From Stromatinia cepivora (lineage: Eukaryota; Ascomycota; Leotiomycetes; Helotiales; Sclerotiniaceae), in NCBI GenBank assembly GCA_014898415.1, contig RCTD01000039.1:62001-126000 (forward strand): a DNA stretch of 64,000 bases. The letters are read 5' to 3'. Shown in pieces: positions 22,622 through 34,356 of the stretch. A program made the position numbers and the translations under genes. Each line of letters opens with the position of its first letter. Position 1 is the stretch's first letter. The notes under the pieces are model-generated. The model saw only the letters and a program-made list of their open reading frames with translations, did not search any database and had not been told where the DNA came from.

Positions 22622-23650
22622 GTAATGATATATTTATTGATTGGAAATTTATATAATGAAATTTAAATGATTAAAATATTATAAATTTCAAGATTTATTA
22701 ATAAAATCATTTAAATTCTTTGAATTCTTCAATTTTTTATTTAAAAATCTATCTTAAAGTTACTTAAACTTATTAAAAGTTCCGAATTCTTTAAAAGTTT
22801 TAAAATTATAAAATTATAAAATCATTAAAATTATAAAATTATAAAATCATTAAAATTTAATTGAAATCTTCAAAATTCGAAAGAGATATCTCCTCATCTA
22901 ATTGAATTCCTTAAAACAATATTAGAAGACAGAGAAAACAATAATATATAAGTTAAAATATCTTATATATTAAAGAAATGACCTCTCGTAGAGAATGATG
23001 AGAAGCATATAGCTAGAATTGAAGGCATTCAGACTTATTGTATTGAGGAGTGAAGGTTCTACAGAACGAAGATCAGAATTCTACTAGTACGAATTGGACT
23101 AGCTCCGGAGCTCACGTGAAACACTTCTTCTATTCAGGCGGGTATTTAATGAGTCCGGGCTCGGAACTTGATAGATTTTTTCACCAAAATTTATCGAAAC
23201 TCAATCATTTCGAAATTCAATATAAATTTAATTAATAATTATTTATTCTTTGAGAATTGATTTTAATCGATATCATTGATAAGTTATATTCGACTTTCAA
23301 ACTGCTATAATAATTTTGGTGCAATCGCTTATATTAGCCCTGACCTCATAAACTCAACAACTTCGCTTCACACTAAATCCTATTAAGAAGAGAATCGACA
23401 AGTGGGTTAGGGTTCGGAGTTTTCAAATTCCGACATAATTGATGAATAATCTGTGATTCCAAGTATTTCATAGGTCGACTGATATCGAAAATTCCGATAT
23501 GAGATTGAAAAAGCTTCGGAATTTGAAGATTCCGAACCCTAACCCACTGTCGATTTTCTTCTTAAAAGGATTTAGTGTGAAGCGAAGTTGTTGAGTTTAT
23601 ACGGTATATTACTTACTCTTTCAATCTATATATAGTTCTCATCCCCAATG
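22622..23650 (+). repeat. AT-rich dispersed repeat, longer copy, with minisatellite and embedded foldback element
   Basis: The left part (22,645-22,890) and right end (about 23,600-23,640) match 17,222-17,470. A short tandem array near 22,800-22,860 repeats the word TAAAATTATAAAATCATT. The foldback element at 23,349-23,599 sits near the right end. Composition suggests RIP. No coding capacity was recognised; the 61-codon frame at 23,050-23,235 has no features. Confidence 0.6.
23349..23599. mobile_element. Foldback MITE with about 85-bp inverted repeats
   Basis: The arm 23,349-23,433 (starting TAAACTCAACAACTTCGC) is nearly the exact reverse complement of 23,516-23,599 (ending GAAGTTGTTGAGTTTA), leaving a short loop of about 80 bp. 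Both ends carry TA, so a TA target duplication, as made by Tc1/mariner-type elements, is possible. The arms have escaped most RIP decay. No coding capacity. The transcript of either strand would form a long hairpin. Confidence 0.75.
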
Positions 23651-24124
23651 CGCCTATGATTTGTAACATTATAGCGTACGCTACTCCATTCAACAACGTT
23701 GACATACATCACAAGATACTAAACTACGAGGGGGGATAGTGGGCTGGGAGTGTTTTATCCTTTCTGGCCCATCAGTACCTTGTACCATCCTTGAACCTTG
23801 CTCCGGACGCGGTCATATAGTGCCCATTGGTAAAATCTAAGACAGGCAGCCACGCCACACTCCCTAGATCGTCGTATTACGGAGTATACAGAGGCCTTGC
23901 TCATAATAATAATCTACTATCTTGTGGCACGTGCTTATAATGGAGAGCCCATACTTCGTACATTTTGGCTGTGGTAGTAGTTGATAGACAGCTATTAGAA
24001 CAAAAATGCTTGAATAGATCAATTAATTGACCAAAATGGATTTTATCTCTGAAAAATTGAATGGTATAAAGATATTTATGAAGATACCCGCAAATGCATC
24101 TCACCTCGCCTAAAAGGCCAAGGA
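23651..24124. other. Intergenic, 3' side of the flavin monooxygenase
   Basis: No supported gene. The 67-codon minus frame at 23,901-24,104 has no domain. Confidence 0.4.
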
Positions 24125-25461
24125 TTAAAACAACCCCGAAAGCTGTTTCGCCTCTAGCAAACTCCCTTCAAGATCATAATCCCAGACCCATTCATACAAC
24201 AAATCAACCTCATCAGCTATCCTTCCCACATCATCTCCAAATTCACTATGAGAAAACGTAATGAGCTCTTCGGACTCCTTACTATTCCTGATTAATTTCT
24301 GTGACCTCGGTCTCCTCACCGTATCGAAAGCCTTGAGTGCCTTTTCAATATCTGCTGTATTCTTGACACCCCCAAATAGATGGCTCAAAACATATGCATC
24401 CTCAAAGGCCATTCCGGCGCCAGCTCCCAAGTGCGGTGTACTTGCATGAGCAGCATCACCCATAAGACATGTCCTTCCACGATAATATTGCTGAGGGTGT
24501 GGAAGATGGAAAAGTCCCCACTTGTCTCCGGTGCAGTATTCTGAAACCAATTCAACCAGTTCCCCTTCAAAGGCTTCTAAATCTGATAAAATCTCTACTT
24601 TGGTAGCAGGTATCAACCAACGCTCCTTATCCCATTCCATGTTCTTCTTCGTCTTCAGTGCAACCATGTTAATCAAATCACCATGTTCCACCGGGTAAGT
24701 TATTATATATTCATCATATCCAAGGTACAATTGACCATTCAATGCCAAATCATCTCCTATTGCTTCTCTAGCAACATCCCTGGGAACCATAGCCCTATAA
24801 GCGTAGGTGCCGGCAAATTCTGGCTCAATTGACTGGCCTTCCATAACGTATTTTCTTGCCGCACTTTTGATCCCATCACAACCAATCACTACATCCGCGA
24901 AAGCCGTTTCACCATCTGCAAAACTCAAGTTCAATTCTTTGTTGTCCCCTTCCAATTCTTCAACGCTCACGAGGTTTTTCTTGAACTTTGCCATTCCATC
25001 TGGAATCAACGCCGCCATTTCATCCAAGAACCTGGCCCTATGCACACAACTTCTCCTCATAATCCCCTCCCTCGTCAACAGTTCCGAAATCTCTCCTAGA
25101 GACTTTCCTTTCTCTCCAACATTATGGATGAAGTCCTTTTCATTCCCTCTCCATTTTTACTATCCATGCCATACCGCAAAGTCAACCATGCATTATCCCG
25201 ATCACGACTTTCATTGAATGTTGCACATTTCTTGTAGCCTTTCAGAATATCTGGAGAGATTAAACCCAGTGCATTCACAGCATTGGGGCCGGATGCAACA
25301 CCAGCACCGATTTCCGCGAAGCGAGGAGCTGATTCGTAGATTGTAATATTGAGGTGATCACGGTGAGAAAGGAGTCCAATACTGAGAGCAAGTCCACCAA
25401 GACCGCCCCCAATGATAGCAACGTTGAGCTTGGAGTTTGTAGTTTTCTCATCAACCGCCAT
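24125..25461 (-). CDS. FAD-dependent monooxygenase, salicylate-hydroxylase-like; intron or frameshift near residue 100
   Basis: This is a class A flavoprotein hydroxylase that would use NAD(P)H and O2 to hydroxylate an aromatic ring. From the ATG before AVDEKTTNS, the FAD-binding GxGxxG is VAIIGGGLGGLALSIG (residues about 14-29), then ESAPRFAEIGAG. The DG motif is VVIGCDGIKSAARK and the second FAD motif is CLMGDAAHASTPHLGAGAG. The N-terminal frame (to about 25,160) and C-terminal frame (from about 25,107) differ by one base in phase. Either a 53-nt GT...AG intron (25,108-25,160) joins them (427 residues), or one base is missing in the run of five A at about 25,154-25,158. In the second case the product is 445 residues and keeps a family-like KDFIHNVGEKGKS segment. 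I cannot decide between the two. The exact substrate is unknown. Confidence 0.82.
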
Positions 25462-26022
25462 TTTGAAAATTATTTGATTAGATGAGGATAGGACAAAAGG
25501 TATTGATTGTATTGATGATAAGATATTTGGATTTCTCGGATTGCCAGTCACTGGTTATGGTATTCAGATACAGGATTTTGGAAGAAACGTTGGATGTGAC
25601 CATCTCTCTCATTTAACATGCTTGCAATTGGGTTGCGAGCGATATACTGTACCGCCTTATCGCCTAAACCCAAAACCCATTTAAGCCCAATCAACCTCAA
25701 TAAAACGTGAATCTCGGGGAAATACCAAGCAAAAATTGGGGAGCAAGATCATCCACTTTGACAATTCATCCAATCATATATGCCGGTCAGCCGGGTAGAG
25801 CCTTAATATACCGGACGTCTTTCTGCACCGGAATCCCCGGATATACCAGATTATCTTGAAAAATATACTATTCTTGTATGTATATACCAGGAATCCCGGT
25901 AGTTGAAGAATATCGGATAAATCTTTAGGGGAAAGGCTCGAGTATCATTAAGGCTTGAGTATCATTCCCGTGAGCCTATCATAACTAATTTGTAAATTTT
26001 CATGGGGCTAACGTTGGGCTGA
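25462..26022. other. Intergenic with repeated CCGGAATCC words
   Basis: Upstream region of the flavin monooxygenase. Words such as ATATACCGG, CCGGAATCCCCGG and ACCAGGAATCCCGG recur at 25,785-25,905 and again at 26,255-26,290 beyond the MITE. This suggests a decayed repeat interrupted by that MITE. No gene seen. Confidence 0.4.
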
Positions 26023-26207
26023 TTAGAAGAATCCACGGGCCAACTGAACGCCTAAGCCTAATTAGGCGATATATCAGCAGAATTCTATCATTAGGGTACT
26101 TTCGAATTGAATATAGGCTATTGAGCCCTGAATGTGTCAAGACGGTGACCTAATTAGGTTAGCCGTTCAGTTAGCCAGGGCGTTCAGTTGGCCCGTGGAT
26201 CCTTCTA
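26023..26207. mobile_element. Small MITE (185 bp) with about 29-bp inverted repeats
   Basis: The left end TAGAAGAATCCACGGGCC (26,023 on) and the right end (complement of TAGAAGGATCCACGGGCC, ending 26,207) are inverted repeats that continue with AACTGAACGCC. TA at both ends suggests a TA target duplication. A second internal copy of the TTCAGTT word lies at 26,165-26,172. Its terminal sequence is shared with the larger inverted-repeat element at 39,086-42,474. No coding capacity. Confidence 0.7.
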
Positions 26208-26768
26208 TGCAAACTTTCTCGATGCACTTCCCCGATGCCTTATTATGTGATGCTGATATACCGGAATCCCCTGCTATGCTCTACCGGAATCGATTGGCCG
26301 TATTCTTTCGTCCCAACAGCGGGGTTCTACTGTATATGAGTGTACTTAGGTAGGTAAAGCACAATGGGGCCTAGCACAATGTAGTAGTATGAAGTTATCG
26401 ACCTAATACTGGTAGTTCTCTTGGGGATAAAATAGTAGTATTTTCCGAAGCCCGGTGAATACCCCTCCATGTAAGTGAATCAGATCCATCCAAAAGAACG
26501 ACCTGGAATATCAAGTGCTTGATACATTAGGTATGATCTTTGAATGTTTGGGTTGCAGTCTTTTAGATTAGATTGGGAATAAAAAAAAGGGATTTTAGAA
26601 AAGGATATATGATAAGGGGTTCAATCACGTGCAGATAAGCTCTTACGTGCCAGTTGTTGGTCTCGGCAGTTTTCCCCCTTCCCTGCAAACGCGTCTTCCA
26701 ACTTTCTGACTTCTCTTCAATATAAACTAAACCCTGAACCTAAACCTAAATCCTAATTGTTATACGAA
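26208..26768. other. Intergenic, no gene seen
   Basis: Continues the repeat with CCGGAATCC words to about 26,290 and then gives normal-composition DNA upstream of the zinc-finger relic. The 73-codon frame at 26,132-26,353 overlaps the MITE and is not supported. Confidence 0.4.
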
Positions 26769-27948
26769 ATGTCAGGACGGGCTCTCGAGCGCGTGGGCAC
26801 AGGAGAATCTCCTCCTTCGCAATTCCACACACGCTATTCAGATCCTCTCAACTCCCCCTCACAACAATCAAACATCCCTCCGCGGAGTCCAATCTTTTCA
26901 GATCATCTTGGCTCGCAACCTCACTATTCCCATCAACCACTGCCAAATTGAAGTCTCTCACCGGCTTGTTTTACTCCATACCCAAACGCCCACAGTCAAA
27001 ACTCTCCTCAAGCCTCCACTCCATACCAGCCCCAAAATTCCCCCTCAAATCAATACCCATCAACTTCTATTACGCCATCAACGACCTCGCCATCTGTTTG
27101 AATATCATCCATACCAAAGATTCTCAATCTCGGCTCCTGCTCCTCCGACATCGAAACTCCAAGCTCTTCTTCAATCCCAACCTCTAGAGCCTACTCTTAA
27201 CGGTGCGGATCCCGAATCTCTCAAAGCCTTACTCCTAGCCAGTGGCAATCTGCCCCTGCATACGCGAACGATCATTTTGAGATTTCTGCCAAGGGACAGA
27301 TATGTAGATGAAGAGAGGAAGGAGGGTTGGTGTATTAAGTGTGTGACAGGGACAAAGTGGATCGGAAGTCTGCGAGTGTGGATAATGGGAATGAAATTCT
27401 TAAGGGGAGGGAGTGTTTGAATTGTGATAGTAATCTAGGCAAATGCAAAGCTGTAAATTCGGAGAATATACAAAGTATCTCGGGGTCAGACAGCCGCAGG
27501 CAGGCCATCATGTTCGAAAAAGCGGCAGCTGAATCCAACCTTGGAGGAATTCGGGGTGGAGAGAAAGATCATCAGATTCGAAGGAGGGCAGTGTGGTCAG
27601 TGTAACAAAAATATTAGACCTCAAGATGCAGATGAACCTTGCCGATATCATCCTGGTCAGTATTTCTTTTCTTTCTTTCGAGTCACTGCATGATACTGAT
27701 GTGATCGTAGTTCGGGGGCAAAATTCTAAATCGATACGCTCTTTATGTACTTGTCCAAAAGCATGGCGATGAATGTTACGAGGAGAAATCCGTCGATGAA
27801 ATGGAACTTGGGTTTGGAAATCTCATGCACTTGAGTACTGGACTTGGAGCTGTTGTAAACGGGGTCCGGCGGGACTAGGCTGTGATAAAGTGCCTACGCA
27901 TACGAAGGAGTACAGGCGTCAAATTACTCAGTATCCTCCTTTAGGCTG
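26769..27948 (+). pseudogene. Zinc-finger-like (CHORD-like CxxC/CxYHPG) gene relic
   Basis: From the ATG at 26,769 the frame encodes a Ser/Pro/Gln-rich N-terminus, interrupted in frame by TGA at 26,949-26,951 and again after STTSPSV near 27,098. Later segments carry cysteine motifs known from a family of fungal proteins: CIKC (about 27,335), CGQCNKNIRPQDADEPCRYHPG (about 27,585-27,650) and a C-terminal WSCCKRGPAGLGCDK followed by THTKEY, ending at 27,948. A plausible intron (GTCAG...TCGTAG with branch TACTGAT) lies at about 27,655-27,710. Further TGA codons follow Arg codons in the last exon. Frames must shift between segments. I read it as a RIP-like decayed gene with unknown original role. 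Confidence 0.5.
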
Positions 27949-29039
27949 AGTCGATCATATGGAGACATAATCAACGTACGATTGTATTTTATGATATGTT
28001 TAGGACTATTTTCGCGAAGGGAAAGGGGCGAGTTGTGATACCCCTACGTATATTTATGTAAGTACCACCACTTAAAATTTCGAATGATGTATATCTGTAC
28101 TCTTGTACCTGCAGCTCGTTTTACATCTGCACTTTTGCTGTTCGGGTCTCTTCCTCAAAGTGATCCAATTTTTGAGAATTCAACACGTTTCCTTGAGTAT
28201 CGCAATTCGAACCACACTAGTTTTAATCAATTTTCGAATTCTTATTTATGACAAGCTTCTGTGGCTTGCTGGTATCAACGGGCATAAGACACAGTGGCCT
28301 TTTGCAGTAGCTAGTTGCGATGTACTTGGCCGTAGAAATCAGCATGGTTGAGTAGTCTATCTTGACGAGAGATTTCCCATTCAAACCACGAAGGAATTAA
28401 AATTGTGATACGTAGATATGAGGACTGATGTAGACTTGCTGGAACGTTTGATGTTCTTGCTGGCTATGTTGCACTAGATTATGGAAGTTCAGTTGATGCG
28501 ATTAGTCTCGGGCAAGAAAGAGTATTATCCAATTTGAAGCCCGACTCCAAGGAGAATAGCTTTTTCAAGGTCGGATGTATATTTTGATGGACACCTATGT
28601 TTGAGCACAGAATTTGATACAAGTAGATTAACAACTGCCTAGACCCACTGCATGCTTTCTTATTCCTAGATAGGGGGCTCAGTTCTGCAGGTAAGGGTAG
28701 AACTAGGATTTCAGAGTTCGGCAAGTAAGAATGCCAAAGCTAAATACACCCGTTCCCGTTCATTCCGTCATTCATCATTCATGTCCTAATGCATTCCTAC
28801 CCAGTCATGGCTTTCCCATTTCCCGGCAATAATAAGCCATCGCGAAACGAACCAATCACCTTGATTTCACTCAAGAATTATCTCACACAAATCTATCCAT
28901 GTCCCCTATATCGATATGGCTATAAGTGTAGTCCTATCCCTATCCTAGGAGAGCATCAATCTGCGACTCTTTTATGTACTTGATCTTTGGCGGTTTCCAG
29001 GCCTGTAGCCGCCCGATTGCGAGTTTAAGACATTCATTG
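27949..29039. other. Intergenic, no gene seen
   Basis: About 1.1 kb of normal-composition DNA. Frames at 28,103-28,351, 28,479-28,724 and 28,789-28,983 are short and carry no domain, signal or consistent structure. Confidence 0.5.
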
Positions 29040-30118
29040 TCAGCCATTTCTGATACATATAATGTTAGTCATATTGAGCGACGAAAGATTGGGGAAGTGC
29101 ACGACTGTACCAGTATTTATCGAAATGGATCTCCGAAATAGTTCGATATCTCGATTCCGAGCATCATTGAAGCCTTTTTCATGGCCTTTGTCAATTTCTT
29201 TCAATGATCTTGGCATTCTTTTGGCAACGAACGTTCCGGGATATGCACTATTAATGTACCCATCGAGAAGATGTGGTAACTCGATGCCTCTTTCATCAAA
29301 GGAAAAGTCTTCATCCCCTAGAAGATAATAAATCTCTTCCAGGTCGATACTCAAAGCCCATGTATAGATTAAAATATTACCTCGATTGTGTTCGTTGGGC
29401 ATTACTGACGACAGCATCTGCATGCTTATGGGGTTTCCCTTTGGCACAATAATGCGCTTGACTTCTGGAATCCATCCAATAGCGACGATGGCTTTAGCGA
29501 CTGTAACCCAATCCTCTTTAAATGTCTGGACCCAGATTGTGTCAATACTAATATTTGTATAAACGAATGCCTTCAAACTTTGTGGCACCGGGCCAAGGTA
29601 GTTTATAGGTTCCTTGAACTCTGGTCCCCATCCAAACAACTCCAAAGGTTCCTTGAATGACAATACCACCTCCCGCGACTCTTGACACGCCATTGTCAAA
29701 GGGCATTGCTGCGACGTGACGCAAAGGAAATACAGTTCATCAGACTCATCCTTGTAGGGAGTGACGCGAATGATACGTGGCTGCAGGGCGGCGAATCTCC
29801 AAATCTTCAACCTTAATTCGGTTGGAAATTTTCCGAATTGTGAAAAGGTTCCATGCGCGATGTTAGCTATGATGATATTCTGCTTGGTATTGACAATCCC
29901 GGCGTCGATTTCCAATAAATCTTCAGGTTGTGGTTCCTGGCTAATGTTAATGGTACTATGGTTTTGTTCATCGTTTTCCCTGTCTTGCTGCTGAGAATTT
30001 GAAGTTGAGATGTCCTTCTGCTCAGATCCGGTCAATAATGCGACCTATTTCTTCATCAGCTTCAAGCAAGAATGATACTCAATAGAGCGCTGTGACTTAC
30101 CTGATTGAAATCATCCAT
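29040..30118 (-). CDS. 2EXR-domain protein
   Basis: Exons are 30,101-30,118 (MDDFNQ) and 29,040-30,044. The intron 30,045-30,100 has GTAAGT...AAATAG ends and joins the frame into VALLTGSEQ, giving 340 residues. After an acidic, Gln-rich N-terminus, the segment FGKFPTELRLKIWRFAALQPRIIRV is the conserved opening of the 2EXR family, followed by LTMACQESREVVL. This family is greatly expanded in filamentous ascomycetes and has no established biochemical activity. No signal peptide or membrane segment. The 5' exon is very short; a later ATG (before TGSEQKD) is the alternative if that intron is not used. Confidence 0.8.
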
Positions 30119-30807
30119 GATTGCGAGCTCTTGATTCCCGATGCGATGTATCTATGATGGAGCGGATCAGATACTTGAACTTTACATTGACTTCGAGTTT
30201 TTGGAGGTGATTGGATTTGACGTTGACCGGATCAAGTAAAAAACATAGGGAACTTAAGTATTCTCAACCATATACCGTACCAATCTAGGGATCTGAAGAA
30301 AGGTGTTAGGGTAAGATTTATACTGTACCGCCAACAACACGCTTGAAATGAATTTGCATCTAGTAGGGAGATACTTGTAGAATGATGTTAGGTCGAGATA
30401 TTCACTTCTCTTCGCAATTAGAGTATAAAGCAGAAGAGTGTACCTTTAGAAGCAGGCACTTTATATAAAAGTCCTCGAATATAGACTTAACTATAGTCTA
30501 GCATGTCAATCACTCTTTCACCTTTGGATCTTTGAAGTCGCACATTTAGTATCCAGTTCACTAAATGTATAGCCCGATGACAAGAGAGATTTTAGAATCA
30601 AGAAATCTCACTATATCAATGTCGTTCGAGAGTTAAAAGATTATAAGCTCGGTATGGTATCCAGCCAATAGTGAATCAAGTTCTAAACCTTACCTAGACA
30701 TCGAATGTACCTCGACCCTTCCTATTTCGGGTTTCCTCCCCTCAACATTCTTATCGATCTCCAAATCATCAAAAACAAAAACAAAAACAATCACCACTTC
30801 GATCAAA
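30119..30807. other. Divergent promoter region
   Basis: About 690 bp between the divergent 2EXR gene (minus) and the small unknown gene (plus). A CAAAAACAAAAACAAAAACA tract lies at about 30,770-30,789, just upstream of the latter's ATG. No other site is assigned. Confidence 0.4.
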
Positions 30808-31224
30808 ATGCCAACTGTAACTCACGAACAAATCACCCTTCTCCTCCAATCATCTCCCTACCACACAGAACTCCAACAAATCGAGAAAGACTATCTAGCC
30901 TCCAACAAACCCATCCTCGCCCAAACAAGAAAATCACTTACTGCGTATCGAGTGGCGAATCGAGCAGGCAATGCAACTGCTGCACAAGAATGCCAAGATA
31001 TTATCGATCAGAACATACACACATTGGTCGATATTCATAAGGAGAAGAAAAGGGAATGGGATATTGTTATTGGGAGGTTGGGAGAAGATGTGGGTGGACT
31101 TCTGGGAAGGACTTTGACAGATGTGGCGCGGGGGATGAGTGGAAGTGATGCGGCGGCTACTAGAAATGATATGAATTTGGAAAAGGTGTTGGTTGAGGTT
31201 GTGAAGAGGATGCATTCTGAGTAA
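30808..31224 (+). CDS. Small helical protein of unknown function (138 aa)
   Basis: An intact, intronless frame from ATG (AAAATGCC context) to 31,224. The protein is predicted from composition to be mostly alpha-helical and charged. It contains a Lys/Glu-rich stretch (HKEKKREWDIVIGRLGEDVG), then a Gly-rich turn and MSGSDAAATRNDMNLEKVL. No signal peptide, membrane segment, cysteine pattern or known motif. Codon use and composition resemble the neighbouring real genes. Its coherent length and upstream A-rich leader favour a real gene, but I do not recognise a family. Confidence 0.6.
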   Translation: MPTVTHEQITLLLQSSPYHTELQQIEKDYLASNKPILAQTRKSLTAYRVANRAGNATAAQECQDIIDQNIHTLVDIHKEKKREWDIVIGRLGEDVGGLLGRTLTDVARGMSGSDAAATRNDMNLEKVLVEVVKRMHSE

Positions 31225-31707
31225 CCGGTTGGATGGCAGGAACTTTTCCAAGGACGTCGACAAGGCAGGATTTTTAATTGTCTAGACTGAGGTCTGAGAA
31301 TGATGTCGTTTGATATGCTACATTACTCTATACATTATTATCACTTCATAAACTGGTAATAATACATATCTTGAGACTGTAGATTTTGTTTTCAATGGGA
31401 ACCATAGGCAAGTTTGAGATACATTGAATTACTACTGCCTCTTCTAATCGAAAGTTCCCGCATCTGATTTGATAGTCTAGCTATCCTGGGGTAATTTAGC
31501 ATGAATGGATCGCACATGATATTTTCAAGCATATCCGGGCTTTCAAAGACTAGTCGATGCATGATCACAAGTGACAATCACTCAATATTTAGGCTTCAAA
31601 TCATCTCTATTCAAACAGTGGCAAAAGCCAAGTCTATTGTTGATTTAATTTATATACAAAAATCGAAAAATATTTTCCTCTCTTCTCCTATCTCATCTCC
31701 CTTTAAT
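31225..31707. other. Intergenic between convergent genes
   Basis: Shared 3' region of the small unknown gene and the AA9 gene. No gene seen. Confidence 0.4.
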
Positions 31708-32704
31708 TTATGCCTCACACCCGTCATCACCAACCCCACCAGCAGAGCTGGTAGCCACTGATGCAGAAGATGTGGCAGTTACGAGAGTAGTTGGGGCAGG
31801 AGTTACAACAGCGAGAACCGAGCTTGAAGCAAGAACTGCGCTCGATGAAATAATAGCAGAGCTTGATGAAGCAGAGACAGGGGTGCTACTCGCGACAGAT
31901 GATGCGGCAACTGGGCTAGACGCGATGGCGGTGGCACTCGAGGCTACTGTGGCTTTACCTCCAGCGGCTCCGCATGTAGCAACAGCTCCTCCGGGAGGTG
32001 TATAGGTGGAAATATTAAAACCGTTGTAAACATTTGGGATATAGATACTTGGATCGGTAGCGTTATAAGCACCAGGAAGCTCGATGGATGGGCCACAAGA
32101 ATCGCCACTAGTACCGGTGATAGAAAGTTGAGCACATCCAATGTACCATTGAGCGCCTCCGACGGTCTGGGCGCCGTGAAGAGCAAGCATCTCTGAACGA
32201 AGCTGTATGATGAGTTAGCTTATTGGACGAAAAGGTGAAGGTCGAGTGGATTACCAAGTATTCACCAGAAGCCATTCCGGTAGGAAGCTTGAAGGTGTAG
32301 CTCATATTTCCAGCTTCCATGAGGGCTGAGGCCCAAGTACCGTTGACCTCTACGTACTCATCAATCTTGAACCATGAACCGATACCAGTAGCCATGGACG
32401 CATCGTCAACTGGACCAAAAAGATAATGTTGGATAGGTCCAGGATGACCAGAAGAATCCCATTGAACTGTGATAGCATCTCCTTCATTTGCGGCTGTTGT
32501 GTTGACACCTGAAGGTACCTTGTTTCCATTGACGTTACAGGTAATGTTGTCCGAGGTTACATCTAGAACTGGAGAGTTGGAAGGTGGCATGCGGATGGAG
32601 ACTTGATATCCTGGGGAGACTCCGTTGACCCAGAATTGATGAAAGTTTTGATGAGCAGTTACTGCTGTGAGGAGGGAAGCGGCGATGATTGATTTGGAGA
32701 ACAT
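31708..32704 (-). CDS. AA9 lytic polysaccharide monooxygenase (secreted)
   Basis: Exons are 32,255-32,704 and 31,708-32,202, joined across a 52-nt GT...AG intron (32,203-32,254) as GEYLLRSEMLALHGA, giving 314 residues. A 17-residue signal peptide (MFSKSIIAASLLTAVTA) leaves His18 as the new N-terminus, the first copper ligand of the histidine brace. The second ligand lies in SSGHPGPIQHYL, and the axial Tyr is in AQWYIGCAQLSI. The enzyme oxidatively cleaves cellulose or related glucans outside the cell. The last 90 or so residues form a Ser/Ala/Thr-rich tail without a CBM1 or an evident GPI signal. Together with the exo-polygalacturonase 1.7 kb upstream it points to plant cell-wall attack. Confidence 0.92.
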
Positions 32705-34356
32705 CTTGCTGGTAGAATCTTGGTGTAGATATATGATAGAAATGAATGTAAAGATTGAAAAATGAATGTCGTGGATCACAGATCACACTTTGAAATGAAT
32801 GTAATTTTTTTTTTAAAAAAAAATGCCGAAAAAAGAATGAAAGAATGATAAGACTGGCTTGGAGAGGAAGAACAGAAGAATGAAAGGCTATCATTATGAG
32901 AGACAACTGAATATATAGATTTGAAAAGTCCTTGAAGGATTGAGATCATAACCTGGCTCGTTTCGAAGAAACGAGATCTCTGAATAAACGTTTTGTTTTT
33001 CAATCTTGATTTGGCCATCCTCCATCAAGGGATGTGTGAGATAAACGATCTCGTAGATTCCGCTCCACTTTATGATCGAATAGTTAAAAGAAACGAGCCG
33101 CGTGATAATCCTCTCATTTGGTAATGTGGTTTGATATGATGTTTGTTCGGCGGTTATGTCACTGAATTAATCAATTTTTACATTGTGGTGCTGTGTATTT
33201 TTGGACTGGTCATCTGCTTACCGACTGGATTCAATCTTTAGTCTCGCATTAGCATGGCTCATAACTTCATTCATCATTTCGTGAATCTCCTAAATTTTTT
33301 GGAGAAGTTTCGATCAAATTGATGTTTTCCCCAATTCTATTTGATGAGAAGAATGGGCATGAAGTTCTATGCGCCCAAATCCCTGTGAAGTAAGGTTAAC
33401 CTAGGATGGGCGCTTGATGCTATCAAATCTTTATCTCCTTTCAGCCAAATCCATCTTGAAGTTAAACCCCATTTGAAAATATGGAATCTATTTAACGCAC
33501 CGGCAACTGCTCTTTCCTGATTGTGTTAATGGACGAACCTTGCGCCTCAATCTTGTCCTTGGCGACGTGTCATGATAGCATGGCTTCCTTGCTGTCATGA
33601 TATATTTTCCTGCCTACTCAAAAATTGGTGATTATTTTTCGTATACTCTCAAGTTCATCCAAAGACTATTTGTTTTATGATAGAAAACAAAATGTCCTTT
33701 ACAAAGGATAGGTATTCTTACTGCAGTTTCCCATCATTAGAATCGAAAGTTTTTTTTCCCCTGAGGATGAAGGGGTAAAGATTGCAGCCGAGGCCCCCAC
33801 GACCCCTTGAAAACGACTTTAATTTCCCTTAAGGTTCTGAAATAAACATCCTAGATGTTTCAAAATCATGCTTTTTTAATACTGAATTTGAATGTCTAAT
33901 CGATACTTCAAGTTATATGGGCAATTATGCAACAAAGACTAACACGTGATTCGCTTTTAGTATAACCTTAGATACAACACTTGTGCATGGAGCCATCGAG
34001 AAGCTAAGATGAAGTATATTTCCAAGCTTTTTCGAACGATATGCCCCACGGACGCGAATATCTGGTCATAACACAGATTCTATGTTACGTCAAGTGTTAT
34101 TTGCCTGAATCACAATCCCCAATACCGAAAATACCAAGTAAATGCAGATCATGATATTCGACGGGTCATGAATATTATCTGGAAATGGCCATGGGCCTAA
34201 ATGGCTGTGATATTTTATGAATTTCACATTGATAGCTGCACGTTTACGAGACACACAAAATCACCATGGCAGGGTCGCATTCCGGAATCACGAGAAGATA
34301 GAACAAATCAATCAATTAAAAGATCTAGGTCTGGTATATTCTTACTTTATCCCGCC
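32705..34356. other. Long intergenic region upstream of the AA9 gene
   Basis: About 1.65 kb. A T/A homopolymer junction (about ten T then nine A) lies near 32,806-32,824, around 110 bp upstream of the AA9 start. No gene-like frame is supported; the plus frame at 34,201-34,761 is mostly antisense to the polygalacturonase. Confidence 0.5.

Noticed and set aside
23240..23650. A possible tRNA or structured RNA suggested by strong pairing
   Set aside because: The pairing is the long inverted repeat of the foldback element, not a cloverleaf.
28789..28983. Plus-strand frame of 64 codons
   Set aside because: Too short, with no domain and no supporting splice sites.
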